The notes under the pieces were generated by a model. It made no database searches. It saw only the letters and a list, made by a program, of their open reading frames with translations, and had not been told where the DNA came from. The position numbers and the translations under genes are program-made. DNA of 64,000 bases from Cryptomeria japonica (taxonomy: Eukaryota > Streptophyta > Pinopsida > Cupressales > Cupressaceae): the NCBI RefSeq assembly GCF_030272615.1, contig NC_081413.1:605244709-605308708 (forward strand), in the 5' to 3' direction. The number at the start of each line of letters is the position of its first letter. Positions within the stretch are counted from its first letter, which is position 1. Below are positions 1-11,365 of the stretch, piece after piece.

Positions 1-1724
1 TTTTCTACTTCAGAGATTTTACCTCCAAGTACCGGTAGTCTTCTCTTTCTCATGAAAAAGATACCTTTGTACCAATCAAGAAGCTCAAATAATTCAGAAT
101 TGGAAGCATCTGGGAAATATTTAGCAAAAAATTTCTCTCTAATTGCTTTCTCCTTTTCAATGACAATGCACCATTTATTATCCAAAGAATCATACAAAGA
201 ATTAGAAACTCTAAGTTTAATATTGGTTGGAGACCAATCATTATCACATAAATACTTAATGAGTTCTTACTCTACCTCCTGCTTTTCAGTATCGTTAAGA
301 TCATCCAAATAATCTTTTAGATCATCAATAATTTTCCTTCTAATTTTCTTTATAGTCCTTTGAAAATGTGTCATAGGCTTGTAAGAAGCAATGTGTATAT
401 TTACCGGTGTAGAGGTTACAGGTACATTATCGGTTAGCTTGGTCTTCTTACCCGATATTTTAGCTTATGATTCAGTGTCTTCTGAATCCTGTGCTCCATT
501 CTTGGTTCTCTTCTTCCTCTCAAATACCTTTGGCTGAGTAGCCTCCCGTTTCTTCTTGGCTAATGTAAATAGTGTCGATGCTGATGGCACAACTTTCCTC
601 TTCTTCTGCTTCGGTACTACTGTAGTATTAACCCTCTTAGAGTAGGTACCGATCCTCTTCTTCTTTGGATCAAGAAGTGAAGCAAGTAGGGTAGAGGCAT
701 ACCGAGTGAGTATATCGTTCACCACTTCATAGCCCATAGGCTCAACCACTTCCATTATGCAATGGTCCACTTTGATCATGAAACAAATATCATCTTCATA
801 CTTTTTAACCAAGTCACCTGATATCCTTGTTCTCTGGCTCATCTTCAGTCTGAACTCATCAAAATACCTATTCAGAGTCTCTGGATAAGTAGATCCCACT
901 ACTTTTAGCCTCTCCTTGATTTGTCTTGTAACCAATAGGTCACTTGACCATTGAACATCACCAACTCCCAGAAAATACCCTTGAAAGTAGAAAAACAACT
1001 CGACAAGTAGTTGACCAAACTTGAACCTTAGTGTCTTGTCCTCTTCGATGGATTTCAAATTATCCATGAGTTTTTTTTGCATGCAAGTACACAAGTCATA
1101 CTTTGCATCTTCCTTGATTATTCTATAAGCAGCATTCACCACAGCTGTAGGAACATAATTCATCCTACTAGCATAGAATACTCTAGACTCAATCACCATG
1201 CACGCATACTTCACTAAGTCATCTCTTATGGTGTTGATAGTCATTGTCTGCTTGTCGCTCACAGAAACAGTGAGCTCTGTCACTTTAGCTTTTGTGATCT
1301 TATAAAGAACAAGGACTTCTCCAATATTGCAGAAATCGGTCACGACATGGATTGCCTCCGGTGTGATGTCATGGGTTTTCTCAAGATACATCTTGTCACC
1401 ATGAGCCCTACTAAGAATAATTCTTATATGATCTTTTGTGAATTCCTTGAGAAAGTATACTGCATTGTGGAATTTCTTCTTCTCGATCACGCTGTACTCT
1501 AGTTTAATCTTCTTATCTTCTCCGCAGAACAATCTCAATTAGGAGTGAATCACTAGAGACCCTAGGTCTTCCAGTTTGCAATCAATGTAACCAGAGACAT
1601 CCCATTCGACAATGACTCTGGTGGGAATTTGAGATAGGGCATTGTATTTCAATTTCTTCCTAAGAGACTTGGATGACTCCTCAGGTGCGGAAGAACTAGA
1701 AGAGATTTTGGATGTAGAAGCCAT
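1..1724 (-). pseudogene. ORF2 of element A, unknown function, 3' part outside window
   Basis: This is the second gene of element A, with no recognised function. The start at 1724 has a strong plant context (A at -3, G at +4) and begins MASTSK, like the MASSST start in D. A stop at 1539-1541 and another near 267 break an otherwise single protein. Seen in order: an N-terminal segment, the motif HIRIILSRAHG, then DITPEAIHVV, a helical block ending FKFGQLLVELFFYF, VVEPMGYEVVNDI, and a Lys/Arg-rich stretch. Residues from positions 1-460 (DNKWCIVIEKEKAIREKFF) align with the matching part of E ORF2 at about 21300-21470. The function is unknown. The basic stretch would suit nucleic-acid binding or nuclear import, which is inference. 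Confidence 0.75.
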
Positions 1725-1998
1725 GTCTAAATAATTCTGAATGATAAGAGTGATTCGATGAAAAATACCTTTTCACTTCGAACTAGGGTTCATCGATGTC
1801 GAGCACAACACACTTCTCCAAAAGCTTTCTTTACCACTCTGACCTCCACTCTGGATAGCTTTGAAATAAATGTTGGGTCTTGCACAAGATTTCTTTTCTA
1901 GATTTCTTCGAATGCAAGATGATCGCTTTTTTTGCACTGCTTAGGTTAGACAAATGCTTCTTCAAAAATAGGTAAGTAAAAATGACTACAAGAATCAC

Positions 1999-2009
1999 CT
2001 TTATACATG
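1999..2009 (-). promoter_or_regulatory. TATA-like box upstream of ORF2 (element A)
   Basis: On the minus strand this reads ATGTATAAAGG, about 280 bases before the ORF2 start. Similar boxes sit in the same gag-ORF2 spacer of C' (34537-34546), E (19294-19302) and, weakly, D (43385-43396). This makes a separate ORF2 promoter plausible but unproven. Confidence 0.4.
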
Positions 2010-2259
2010 ATCCAACCTACCATAATAAATGCATCACCGTTAGGGTACAAACCCTAATTTTTCCTTTTCCCATTTCATTTCTTCTATCAGTCGATAGGTA
2101 ACCAATACCGATAAAAGCACTTTACCGATATACTCTGGGGGTCCAGAACATTGTTACCGATATGTTTCCCCTTAAGTTTTTTGAAGCTCAATTTGTCAGT
2201 TTAGGTGTCTCCACACTGGGTGCAGAAACTGGTACATCTTATGGCTTCTCTTCTGATTT

Positions 2260-3542
2260 CTTCTTCCAAATTTAATTCATATCTGCCTGAATGGTTTCAA
2301 CATAGACCTTTCCTTTACATTGTGGGTCAACCAATATGTCTTCTGAAGGATTATGTCTCAATTTGCATGATCTAGAAATATGTCCCGATTTGTTACAATG
2401 ATAGCATACCATACCAGGTTCTCTCCATGGTCCACTGTTTCATATTTCTATTATTTCTCCTATATGTTGTAGTAGTGTGACTGCTACCATGACAGATCAC
2501 ACAGGTTGCTATCCAACTATTTGTCGCTCCATAACCATTTGACTAGTGGTCATAGGTTCTATACTAGTTTGGGTTCAGGTTCATAAGAGGTTCTTGAAAA
2601 CTCCTTTTGATCTCGGTGTATAACGTCCAAGGTTGTTCATAACCGATCTGCACTCAAAAGATCTATGCCTAAACTTGTTGCATGCATAACAATGACCATT
2701 AAATCTACCAGTTCTAGCCTTATTGTTTTGCATTTAAGGTAAATTGTTATAGGTCTTGCTCCTACATACATTGGCAGTATGTCCTTCCTTATAACAGTTA
2801 AAGCATACAGGTTTAAACTTTGGCTTACCTTTTCTTTTGCTGTTGTTCTTAGGTACCGGTTACTCTTTTGGTGCATCGGTCTTGGTTCTAGAGGATTCAC
2901 CTTCCTCATGTGAAGAGAAACCAAGTCCAGTGGTATCCCTTGATGGCTTCATTGATTCCAGCTGTTGGTCCAATTTTGCAGAGCTCAGGTTGAACTTTGC
3001 AAGTATCTCCTTCATCTCAGCAAGTTCTTTGGAAAGAGCTTCATTGGTCTTCATTAGGGTTTCATTTTGAGAAAGGGCTGCATTGAGTTCTGCTTGCATT
3101 TCTTCCTTCTCTTCCTTACCCTCTTGTAGATAAGCGATAATGGTACCAATTTCTTGATTCAACTTAACGATCTCGTACTCCTTGTCCTTCACTAGATCCT
3201 TAGCTTTTCTTTTGTTTTCTAGTTCCTGACTCATCCTAATGGTCAGTCCTTCCAGCTTCCTTCTCACGTTAGTTTTGGACTCATTCAGTTTCTCCACTTC
3301 TTTAACTAGGGCATCCATGTATGTTGTTTTTCAGTAATTTACAGCATTTGCTCAGCAAGTTCTCTTCTTTTGGCTAAAGAGGCTTTATACTTGACCTTAA
3401 GTTCATCATAGGCTTTCTCAGATTCAACCAGATGGTGAGTGAGTTCCCTCATGCTATATTCCCCCATATCTCCTTTCAAGTTTCTATACTTGAAGAAAGG
3501 TTGGCTCTGATACCAATTGATGAATACTAAGAGGGGGGTCAA
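2260..3542 (-). pseudogene. Gag-like protein of element A: coiled coil plus four zinc knuckles
   Basis: This is a degenerate Gag with frameshifts and stops. The N-terminal two thirds (3542-2900) is heptad-rich and predicted coiled coil. It ends in the family motif TTGLGF, followed by GESS. Zinc knuckles follow on the minus strand: CFNCYKEGHTANVC (about 2811-2765), CYACNKFRHRSFEC (about 2691-2650), a decayed CVICHGSSHTTTTY (about 2500) and CYHCNKSGHISRSC (about 2411-2352). A short tail with IWKKKS matches the tail of E. Gag of LTR elements packages RNA in cytoplasmic particles. Here the usual copia capsid domain is not recognisable and a coiled coil stands in its place. Confidence 0.7.
3504..3516 (-). 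other. Primer-binding site, initiator-Met tRNA type (element A)
   Basis: On the minus strand this reads TTGGTATCAGAGC, complementary to the 3' end of plant initiator methionine tRNA. It lies directly after the 5' LTR, whose inner end is at 3518, and fixes the element's orientation. Confidence 0.85.
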
Positions 3543-4604
3543 TTAGTATACCCAAAAACTTTACCAAACACTTAAGCAATTTTACTACAGATTGGTCTAG
3601 CGCTTTAAACAGTAAATTGGTTAATAAAAAAACAAGGCAAATAGAAAATAAAGAATTCACCCACAATAACACAATCACCATAACACAAGATATTTTGATG
3701 TGGAAACCCAAATGGGAAAAACCATGATGAGTAAAACTCACAAGTCTACTATCCATAGAATAGAAACCAGACCGGTTAAGGTCTTACAATGTTCTTCACT
3801 AGAACAGATCCTATTAGGAATCTAGATCTCTCTTAGGAGATAAGTCTTGTTAAAGTCTACCCTGTTTAAGGATTTCAGATCCACAACTGTGAACCACCTT
3901 GTTAGAGGATTTTGAACAGGCTTAACTGAGCCTACCCGGTTAAGGGTTTCTAACTTGTCGAAGGGATTAGTAATCAACAAGTAAGTGATCTAGAAAGTAG
4001 AACAAAATTCTTAGTTAGATCCTTGATTTCTCTCTATTAATGCATTGCAACATTACTTCAATCTTTTGTTCAATCTCTATTGCAAGATAACTTTTCCACA
4101 AAAACCTAATCTTCTCTACAACACTTCACACATATACAAAACCCTAGACATGATGTCCTCTTATAGGAATCTGATTTCATGGCATTCCAATGAGATTAGA
4201 CTACAATTTCTCAGGTATAGTGCATCTAGACATTACTTGTAACACGACATAGAATCACCACCTCGGTGTCAGTGGATGATAACTCATTACACTTTACAAG
4301 TTTGTCGGTTAACAAAACACAGTATACCGATTACTAGTTTACAAACAAAGATTGGTAAACTTGAACACAATGTTTCGATCTTAAAAAGATTGGTTGGCGC
4401 TTGGGGTCCTCGTACCGCTTGAGGTCCTTGGTCATGCTTTGACCGGTAAGCTCCTTTTGCAAACACCGATAGTCTTCAACAAACAAAGAATATATATACA
4501 TTGGCATATAGTACTGGTTTGAACAATACATCCCATACTACCGGTTGAGAATAACTCATATAACAAATAAGTGTGTGTCAATCAATGACAATCACAACTA
4601 AACA
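3518..4604 (-). repeat. 5' LTR of element A
   Basis: It begins next to the primer-binding site and carries the family's inner-end G run (GAGGGGGG at about 3530). It also carries a GGGAAAAACC box near 3715. Its outer end is estimated at 4604. The partner LTR is outside the window. Confidence 0.7.
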
Positions 4605-4614
4605 TCATCAAAAT

Positions 4615-5740
4615 GCCATCAAAGGCTTGCCTTTGAATTGCGAAGAGATATTAATAAAAGAATGTCAGCTGAGGCCATGGAGCTGATTATCATATATGGA
4701 AGCTATTTCATTTAATTTCCCAAATTTTCTTATATCCGAGTGGGCGGTTTTGAAGGTGAACCATTCAAATTACCTAGATATGCCTTTGACAATTATGTGA
4801 TTATTGAAGTAAGCAGACAATTGGCTCACATTGACAAAAGGTTAGGGACAAAGGGTAAATCTGAAGTTATTTTCCCAATTGAACTTAGTTATTACAGTTG
4901 TAAATCTGTATCTGATGCCTTGAACCTAGAATTAGAGTTCAAGAAAATGAATTTGCAGCCTTACATTGCTAGAGGAAAGTTTGATAGCAGGGTATATGTT
5001 GTAGAAAATCTGAATGTGGATGACCATTTCTTCCATGAACCTTAGTTAGAAGACTACTGGGAAAACTATGGCGATGAATTTTAAGAGAGGATAAGATTAT
5101 GATCAAGGTTCAATTTATAGTAGGTTATTACCATGAAGTTGTCTATTAATGTGTCTGGTGTACAAGAAGAAGAAGGCTAAGATATCTTGGATCCTGAATT
5201 CCATAAAAGGGTTCAAGGATAGCCAATTCTTGAAAATGACTGGGATAGAAGAGAAGAAGAAAACATTCAAGACAAGTCCTTCAATGTCATAAGAAGAATA
5301 GAAAAATGGCTAAGGGATTAAAAATTTAGAAAGGAGTGAATCATGACTTCACATGAATTAATAGTTGGTCCACATGCTACAACTCAGATTCCTACTTCCT
5401 CCTCTAACAAGAATGTTGATATTGTAGGTGACACAGGGCCAATTATTGGAGAAGTTCAATCCAGAAGATCAAAGAGGTTTCCACTAAGTTCCTCAACAGT
5501 TCGAGTTACTCGCTCAAGGAGTAAAAAGAAGAATAGAGAACCAGTCCTGAATCAAATTGTTGTGGACCTGGATCTAGGTGAATAAACTAAAGTGACGATG
5601 GATCAACAAGTGTTGAGTAATCCTCTAGTGCATGATATGGATTTAGGTAAAGGACCTAAAGAAGAGCCAAATCCAATGAGCACTATGACTATTGTCAACC
5701 CCCCTGCTGCTTAGACACCTCTATAGCCTAAAGAAACTTA
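4615..5740 (+). pseudogene. Unrecognised protein-coding remnant, first part (split by element B)
   Basis: A single plus-strand frame stays protein-like from about 4615 to 5740 despite several stops (5043, 5583 and others). Seen: INKRMSAEAMELI, then GGFEGEPFKLPRYAFDNYV, a mixed helical stretch to 5045, a charged segment WDRREEENIQDKSF (about 5240), then a Ser/Thr- and basic-rich segment (RSKRFPLSSSTVRVTRSRSK) and an acidic VVDLDLGE. It does not match a family I can name. Element B inserted at 5740 with a near-perfect 5-base duplication, and the protein resumes at 10267. Element A abuts the other side. It could be the Gag-like ORF of another retroelement or a degenerate host gene. Confidence 0.55.
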
Positions 5741-6625
5741 TGTTAGATAATTGATTAATCCCAAAGACACTGAGAGGGGGGGTAGATCAGTGTCTGACTA
5801 GTAAATGAAAGATTTAAACTTATTTGCAATTCTATAACCGAGATTAATATAACAGTAAGCAAACAATAATGTTGTAACGAGAAACAAAGGAATCAGTATC
5901 AATGCACACCATAACACAAATATTTTGGTGAGAAAAACCGACGAGGAAAAAACCTCAGTGGGATTTGTGACCCACAATATTTACTCACTGGCCATATGAA
6001 TAAATATTACTTAGTACAAAAGGGGCCTGCACATGCAGGAAGGCCAACTGCCTAGAGCTCACTGCTCAACAACAAAAGTGGAGTTACACTGACTACAACC
6101 TCACACTGATCTAAATATAAAATAAACTCTTACAACTTGCATCAAAATGCTGGATGAGTTCATTGTTATGCTCTATCTGATACTAGTTCTGCGTCTGCCA
6201 AAAACCCTAGCCGGTATGCTGTCAAGTGATTCTGCTTATACAGAATAGTCTTTTCTCTGCTTTGCTTCTTATTCGCTCCAAAATGAATGCATCAAAATGC
6301 ATATACAACTATTCGCTATCATATCATATCTTATCTCATGTTACCGCTCGCTACTTTTCAAATGACCTACAGGAACTCATAAATATGTCTTTACAATACA
6401 ACATGTCAGCCATACAATTATAATTTACATTACAATTTATTTTGCATAAATAATACTTATTGTTAAGTCAGCCTAGAATGCCAGTATAATCTTCTGCCAA
6501 TGTGAATAAGCCTTCTTGTATCTATCGGTGTCGGTAGGTGAAGTCTATTGCTGGTTGAACCTATGGAACCTTGTTGCCATCAATGACAACATCTACGTTT
6601 CTCATCTGAGTGTATAATGGCAACA
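5741..6625 (-). repeat. 3' LTR of element B
   Basis: It starts TGTTAGATAATTG and ends GGCAACA, with a CCCCCTTTGG polypurine tract (reverse sense) just inside at 6630-6639. It is a direct copy of 9374-10266 with many substitutions. It holds the family hairpin box (about 5945-5985) and a shared GGGGCCTGCACATGCAGGAA stretch near 6022. Confidence 0.9.
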
Positions 6626-6949
6626 ATCTCCCCCTTTGGCATTGATGGTAACACTCATGAGAAAAAAAAAACTGTGAATCCAAAATTGTGAGTTCTCCCC
6701 CTGAGCAAATGATCTGTTCATCTTTTTATGTTCACTTTTCTCCATACCTTTCTCAGAACATTTTTCTCTCTATACAACTCTCCCTTTGACATCAATGACA
6801 AAGGAGTCAAAAAATCAAAACATAACATACAGCTAACTACTCCCCCTGAGCAGTAGCTCTCCTTCATCAAGCTGGAAAAATATTTTTCTATTAGTCCCTG
6901 CCGATTTGATGCCAAAATGCATCATTTAAATCTCTGCTAGTTCAGAACC

Positions 6950-8240
6950 TATAGATCTTGATTCTCCTCTAAAATTTTCATCTATCTTCACATTATTACT
7001 TTCAATAATTTTCTGCATTCTTTTATTATAACATCTATATGCCTTGCTTCTATTTAAATAACCAAGAAATATTCCTTCATCACTTCTAGGATCAAATTTT
7101 CCAATAGACTCATCTCTCCTAATATAGCATTTGCTTCCAAATATTCTAAAATATTTAAGAGTAGGAATATGACCAAACCATAGTTCATAAGGGGTCTTAT
7201 CAGTTTCACCTTTGATGTGAACTCTATTGAAAGTATAGACTATTGTATTTACTGCTTTGCTCTAGTACATATGAGACATATTTTCTTCCATCATCATGGT
7301 TCTTGCTGTATCCAATATAGTTTTGTTCTTCCTTTCCACAATTCCATTTTGCTGGCATGTCCAGGGTGCTGATAGTTGTCTTTTGATTCCATTGTCTTCA
7401 CAATATGCATTGAATTCCCTAGATGTGAATTCTCCTCCTTGATGAGATCTCAAACATTTGATTTTCTTGCCAGTTTCATTCTCTACAATTGCTTTGTATA
7501 TATAGAATCTCCCAAAATATTTTGGTATCTCCTTGAGAAAAGCAACCCAACACATTCTAGAATAATCATCAATTATTAGCATAAAGTATCTATCACCCTG
7601 AGGACTTCTTGTTCTTGCTAGACCACATAAATCAATATGAATTAAATCAAGAATATTATTGGATTTCTCATAATTGCTCTTAAATGTTGTTCTAACTTGC
7701 TTTCCCATTTGATATTCCTTACATACCAGATTATGAGGTTTCACAATCTTAGGTGAATCCCTTAATGCCTTGGTTGAAGTAATCTTTACAATACAATCAA
7801 AATTCACATGACAGAGTCTTTTATGCCATAACCAACTTTCATCAATGTGAGCAATCAAACATGTCTTATTGTTGGTATTCAGATGAAAGATATTACCTTT
7901 AGTCTGATTACCGGTTGCAATCTCTAATCCAGTTCTGTTTATAATTTTGCATTTTCCATTCTTGAATTGTAATTGAAATCCTTTTTCCACTAACTGACCA
8001 ACACTCAAAAGGTTATACTTTAAACCTTCAACATAATAAACATTGTCAGTATTGTGCTTACCATCCAAAGATATAGTGCCTCTTCCTTTGATTAAACAAG
8101 ATTTGTCATCTCCAAATCTTACTTGACCTCCATGATATTCCTGTAATGATAAGAATTTTTTTTATCACCAGTCATATGATGTGAGCATCCACTATCAATT
8201 ATCCATTCATCATTTTCTTAAATTTTTGCTACTAATGCCT
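6950..8240 (-). pseudogene. Copia Pol fragment: protease end, GAG-pre-integrase and integrase
   Basis: This would be the Pol polyprotein part that cuts the polyprotein and inserts cDNA. Seen on the minus strand: the protease site IIDSGCSHHMTG (about 8200), GAG-pre-integrase signatures YNLLSVGQLVEKG (about 8020) and LWHKRLCHVNFD (about 7830), then the integrase core with HIDLCG, LRSHQGGEF and NGIVERKNKTILD. A C-terminal part with KTPYELWFG and GIFLGY follows to about 6950. The second catalytic Asp, normally in a SDxGGEF context, is His here, so the integrase should be inactive. A stop at 7262 also breaks the frame. No reverse transcriptase follows. Confidence 0.9.
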
Positions 8241-8910
8241 ACTCTACTAGTTTGACAACAGGTGCTGGTTGATCTTCTTTTATTGCAAAAAATGCCCATC
8301 CAATATCTAATGGATCTTCATCAAAATCATCTATAACACCTTCATCTGCATAGTAATATGGCTTATCTCTGTTTTTCTTAAATCCGTATCTCTGATATTT
8401 AGGGTTAGGCATATGTTCTCTTTGCCTCATCTCTTAGTCTTTAATGTCTATCAGAACACCTAGATGCCATATGACCAAATTTATTGCAAGTAGAACATTT
8501 GAAAGGTGATTTACCTTCATACTAACTTTCTGCTAGACCTTTAGGCATCTTCCTTGCAAATAGTGCTTCAAGTTCTTCATTTTGCCTTCTAATATCTTCA
8601 AGTTCTTTTGCATAAAGTGCTTTCCAATCAGATTTGTCAAATGATGATGATGATGCTGATGATGATGATGCTTTGAAGGCTATATCAGTCTTGATTGTAG
8701 CAACAAGACCAAATTCTTCAAGCTCAAATGCTGAAAGTTTTCCAGCCAAAGTATCCTTAGATACTGAAGTATTAGGCATTATTCTCAACTCAGTAATAGC
8801 TGTCACTTTCATTTTGTAAGATGGTGGAAAATCTCTTAAAACTTTTAAAACAATTTCATCTTCATTTCAAGATCCTCGACAACATTTTATTCCTAAAATA
8901 ATTTCATTAA
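8239..8910 (-). pseudogene. Copia Gag fragment with one CCHC zinc knuckle (element B)
   Basis: This is the Gag C-terminal half on the minus strand. A helical segment with a Ser run (about 8640-8680) is followed by a KALYAKELEDI stretch, then one zinc knuckle CSTCNKFGHMASRC (about 8500-8460) and a basic linker leading to the protease. Gag N-terminal residues continue, more decayed, to about 9330. A single knuckle is usual for copia, in contrast to the arrays in A, C, C', D and E. Confidence 0.8.
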
Positions 8911-9359
8911 CTCTTTCCATAAATGCAGAAATTCTTTCATCCTCTTCCATTTTTAAATTTTCATACCTGACCCAGTAGCATTCCAATTTTGCAATTTTGA
9001 TAGTGGAATCTCCTTAATTCAATGTTTCCAGTTTATCCCAAATAAATTTTGCTGTAGATATGTTTGATAATCCCATTATTTGCTGATCTGATAATACGCT
9101 CAGAAGAGCTTCTCTTGCTTTGCAATCATTCTCCAAGTCTTTAGCTAAGGTTGGTGAGTTAGGGTTGATCGAATTAGGAGCAACATATCCATTATTTGTA
9201 ACATCCTATATATCCCTTCAATTGCAGTTCAAATATGTCTCCATTCTGATCTTCCATATACCATAGTTAGTTCCATCAAGTTTGGGACTGTCCTTCCTAA
9301 ATATATTTTTTTCCATAGGATCTCCACAAGCTATTAGGCTTCCACAAAAAGAGGATTAG

Positions 9360-9372
9360 GCTCTGATACCAA
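9360..9372 (-). other. Primer-binding site, initiator-Met tRNA type (element B)
   Basis: TTGGTATCAGAGC on the minus strand, next to the 5' LTR inner end at 9374. Confidence 0.85.
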
Positions 9373-9373
9373 T

Positions 9374-10266
9374 TGTTAGATAATTGATTAATCCCAAAGA
9401 CATTGAGAGGGGAGTGGGTGAATCAATGCCTGACCAGTAAATGAAATATTTAAACTTATTTGCAATTTTGTAACTAAGATTAATATGTTGCTAAACAAAC
9501 ATTAATGCAGTAAAGAGAAACAAAGGAATCAACATCAATGCACACCATAACACAATTATTTAGGGGAGGAAACCCGATAAGGGAAAAACCTCGATGGGAT
9601 TTGTGACCCACAATATATACTCACTGGTCATATGAATAAATATTACTTAGTACAAAAGGGGTCTGCACATGCAGGAACACCAACTGCCTAAAGCTCACTG
9701 CTCAACAACAAAAATGAAGTCACACTGATGTAAACATAAAATGAACTCTTACAACTTGAATCAAAATGTTGGATGAGTTCATTGTTATGCTCTGTCTGAT
9801 ACCAGTTCTACCTCTATCAAAAACCCTAGCCAGTATGCTATCAAGTGATTCTTCTTATACAGAATAGTCTTCACTCTGCTCTGCTTCTTATTCACTCCAA
9901 AATGAACACATCAAAATTCATATACAACTATTTGCTATCATATCCTATCTTATCTCATTTTACCACTTGCTTCTTTGCAAAAAAACCTACAAGAACTCAT
10001 AAATATATGAGTATTTAGAATACAACATGTTGGCCATACAATTATAATTTACTTTACAATTTATTTTGAATAAACAATACTTATTGTCAAGTCGGCCTAG
10101 AATGTTGGTATAATCTTCTGTCGGTGTAAACTAGATGCTGGTGTGAATAAACCTTATTGTATCTACCAGTGCCGATAGGTGAAGTCTATTGCTGATCGAA
10201 CCCATCGAGCCTTGTTGTCATCAATGACAACATCTACCTTTCTCATCTGAGTGTATAATGCGAACA
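9374..10266 (-). repeat. 5' LTR of element B
   Basis: Direct repeat of 5741-6625. Its inner end is TGTTAGATAATTG and its outer end CGAACA, diverged from CAACA. It carries the same hairpin box (about 9585-9615). Confidence 0.9.
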
Positions 10267-11365
10267 ACTTCTAGCACTTCTCGATGGCTAGGAGCTTCGA
10301 TTAGGAAGAAACATAATATTGTTCCTATTATAATTCCCATAGAGGATATAGTAAGCAAGTGCCTTCAAAAATATCTAAACCTAAGAAGCTCCAAACGTGG
10401 GTAATGATGGAAGTTCATGATGAAACAGGTCATTGGATAGCTGAAGTAGCTAAACCCATCTCAGATAAAGATCCAGAAAAGGCCACCGAGGATGATTTTA
10501 CTGTGGAGAAAATTAACCTGGGAGCTTCTTCAAGGGTTGTAGATGCTAAACATCTGGAATGCTACACAAAGAGGATGATATCTAGGTCTTGGACAGATGA
10601 GAAGGACAAAAAGGAGCTGAAACATGTTGTCACCCAGATGGTAGAGTACATCAACGTCATAAATCATCCGAGCCCATAGCCCCTCTCATGGGTGACATTG
10701 TTCTTTGACCCCAAATCACTGTGAATGAGAAACTATTAGATCAAGTTTAGAGGAGCCTCATGATAGCTGAAGTATTTGATGAGTGGTTTGATTCTATAGT
10801 ATCGTAGGCTACGAACTACATTGCTAGCCTGGTCGAGGTATATGACAATGCCATAACTGTGAGCAAAGAGTTAGAACTAGAAGCTATTGCATGAGAAAAG
10901 GAAATAACCAAATGGGTAGCAGTCTTGCCACAGATGAATGATGTGCAAAAATTTGGCATTATGAAATTTCTAACTGAGAAGCCAGTAGAAAACCTGGATG
11001 ACAACATGCTGGATGTGTCAAAGAAGAATGTTGAATGGAGAAATTCTATCATCAAGCAAGGTCATGAAGAATCTATCAGATTACTAAAAGGATTAAAGGA
11101 ACTGATTGTTACAATGTAGAAGGATCTAAAGCACATTGATATACAACTCTTGAAGGAGGATGGACAAACAATTGAACTTGCGGCAGATATGGCCAAGATC
11201 TTGAAAGAAAGACTACAACTTGTTAAAGAAACAAAGTCTCTAACAATAGATGGCTTTTCTAAAGTGGCAAGGATAGAATCGATGCTGACAGTATGCTTTG
11301 ATCAATTGGAAGCACATAAAGGAAAAGTTATGCAGGTGAACATGGATAAGGAAGTTTGGAAGTAG
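10267..11365 (+). pseudogene. Unrecognised protein-coding remnant, second part
   Basis: This is the continuation of the plus-strand remnant beyond element B. It opens with ALLDG- and LRLGRNI-like residues, then an open stretch at 10359-10679 (TWVMMEVHDETGHWIAEVAK near its start). Helical, charged segments follow at 10925-11119 and 11150-11365, in part likely coiled coil. Several stops (10677, 10803, 11117) show it is not functional. The overall composition, an N-terminal globular part, a basic linker and a helical C-terminus, resembles retroelement-type proteins, but I do not recognise the family. Confidence 0.5.

Larger units (their letters stand above)
1..4604 (-). mobile_element. LTR element A, non-autonomous copia-like family, partial
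   Basis: This minus-strand LTR retrotransposon is cut by the left window edge. Read on the minus strand it has an LTR (3518-4604), a primer-binding site, a Gag pseudogene and ORF2, which runs off the window. The second LTR lies outside. It has the same order as E, D and C'. No protease, integrase or reverse transcriptase is seen. It sits directly against the plus-strand coding remnant at 4615, so it probably inserted into that gene. The outer LTR end (4604) is inferred from a TG-type terminus and may be off by about 10 bases. Confidence 0.85.
5741..10266 (-). mobile_element. LTR element B, Ty1/copia, gag-protease-integrase remnant
   Basis: This minus-strand element has LTRs at 5741-6625 and 9374-10266. 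The primer-binding site is at 9360-9372 and a polypurine tract next to the left LTR. The flanks ACTTA (5736-5740) and ACTTC (10267-10271) are probably a target duplication with one change. Gene order gag, protease, integrase marks it as Ty1/copia. Sequence that would hold reverse transcriptase and RNase H is missing between about 6640 and 6950. Its LTRs clearly resemble those of D and more weakly those of C' and A, so it is the nearest relative here that still has pol domains. Confidence 0.9.

Noticed and set aside
8634-8819. Asp-rich plus-strand peptide
   Set aside because: It is the reverse reading of the Ser run in the copia Gag of element B.
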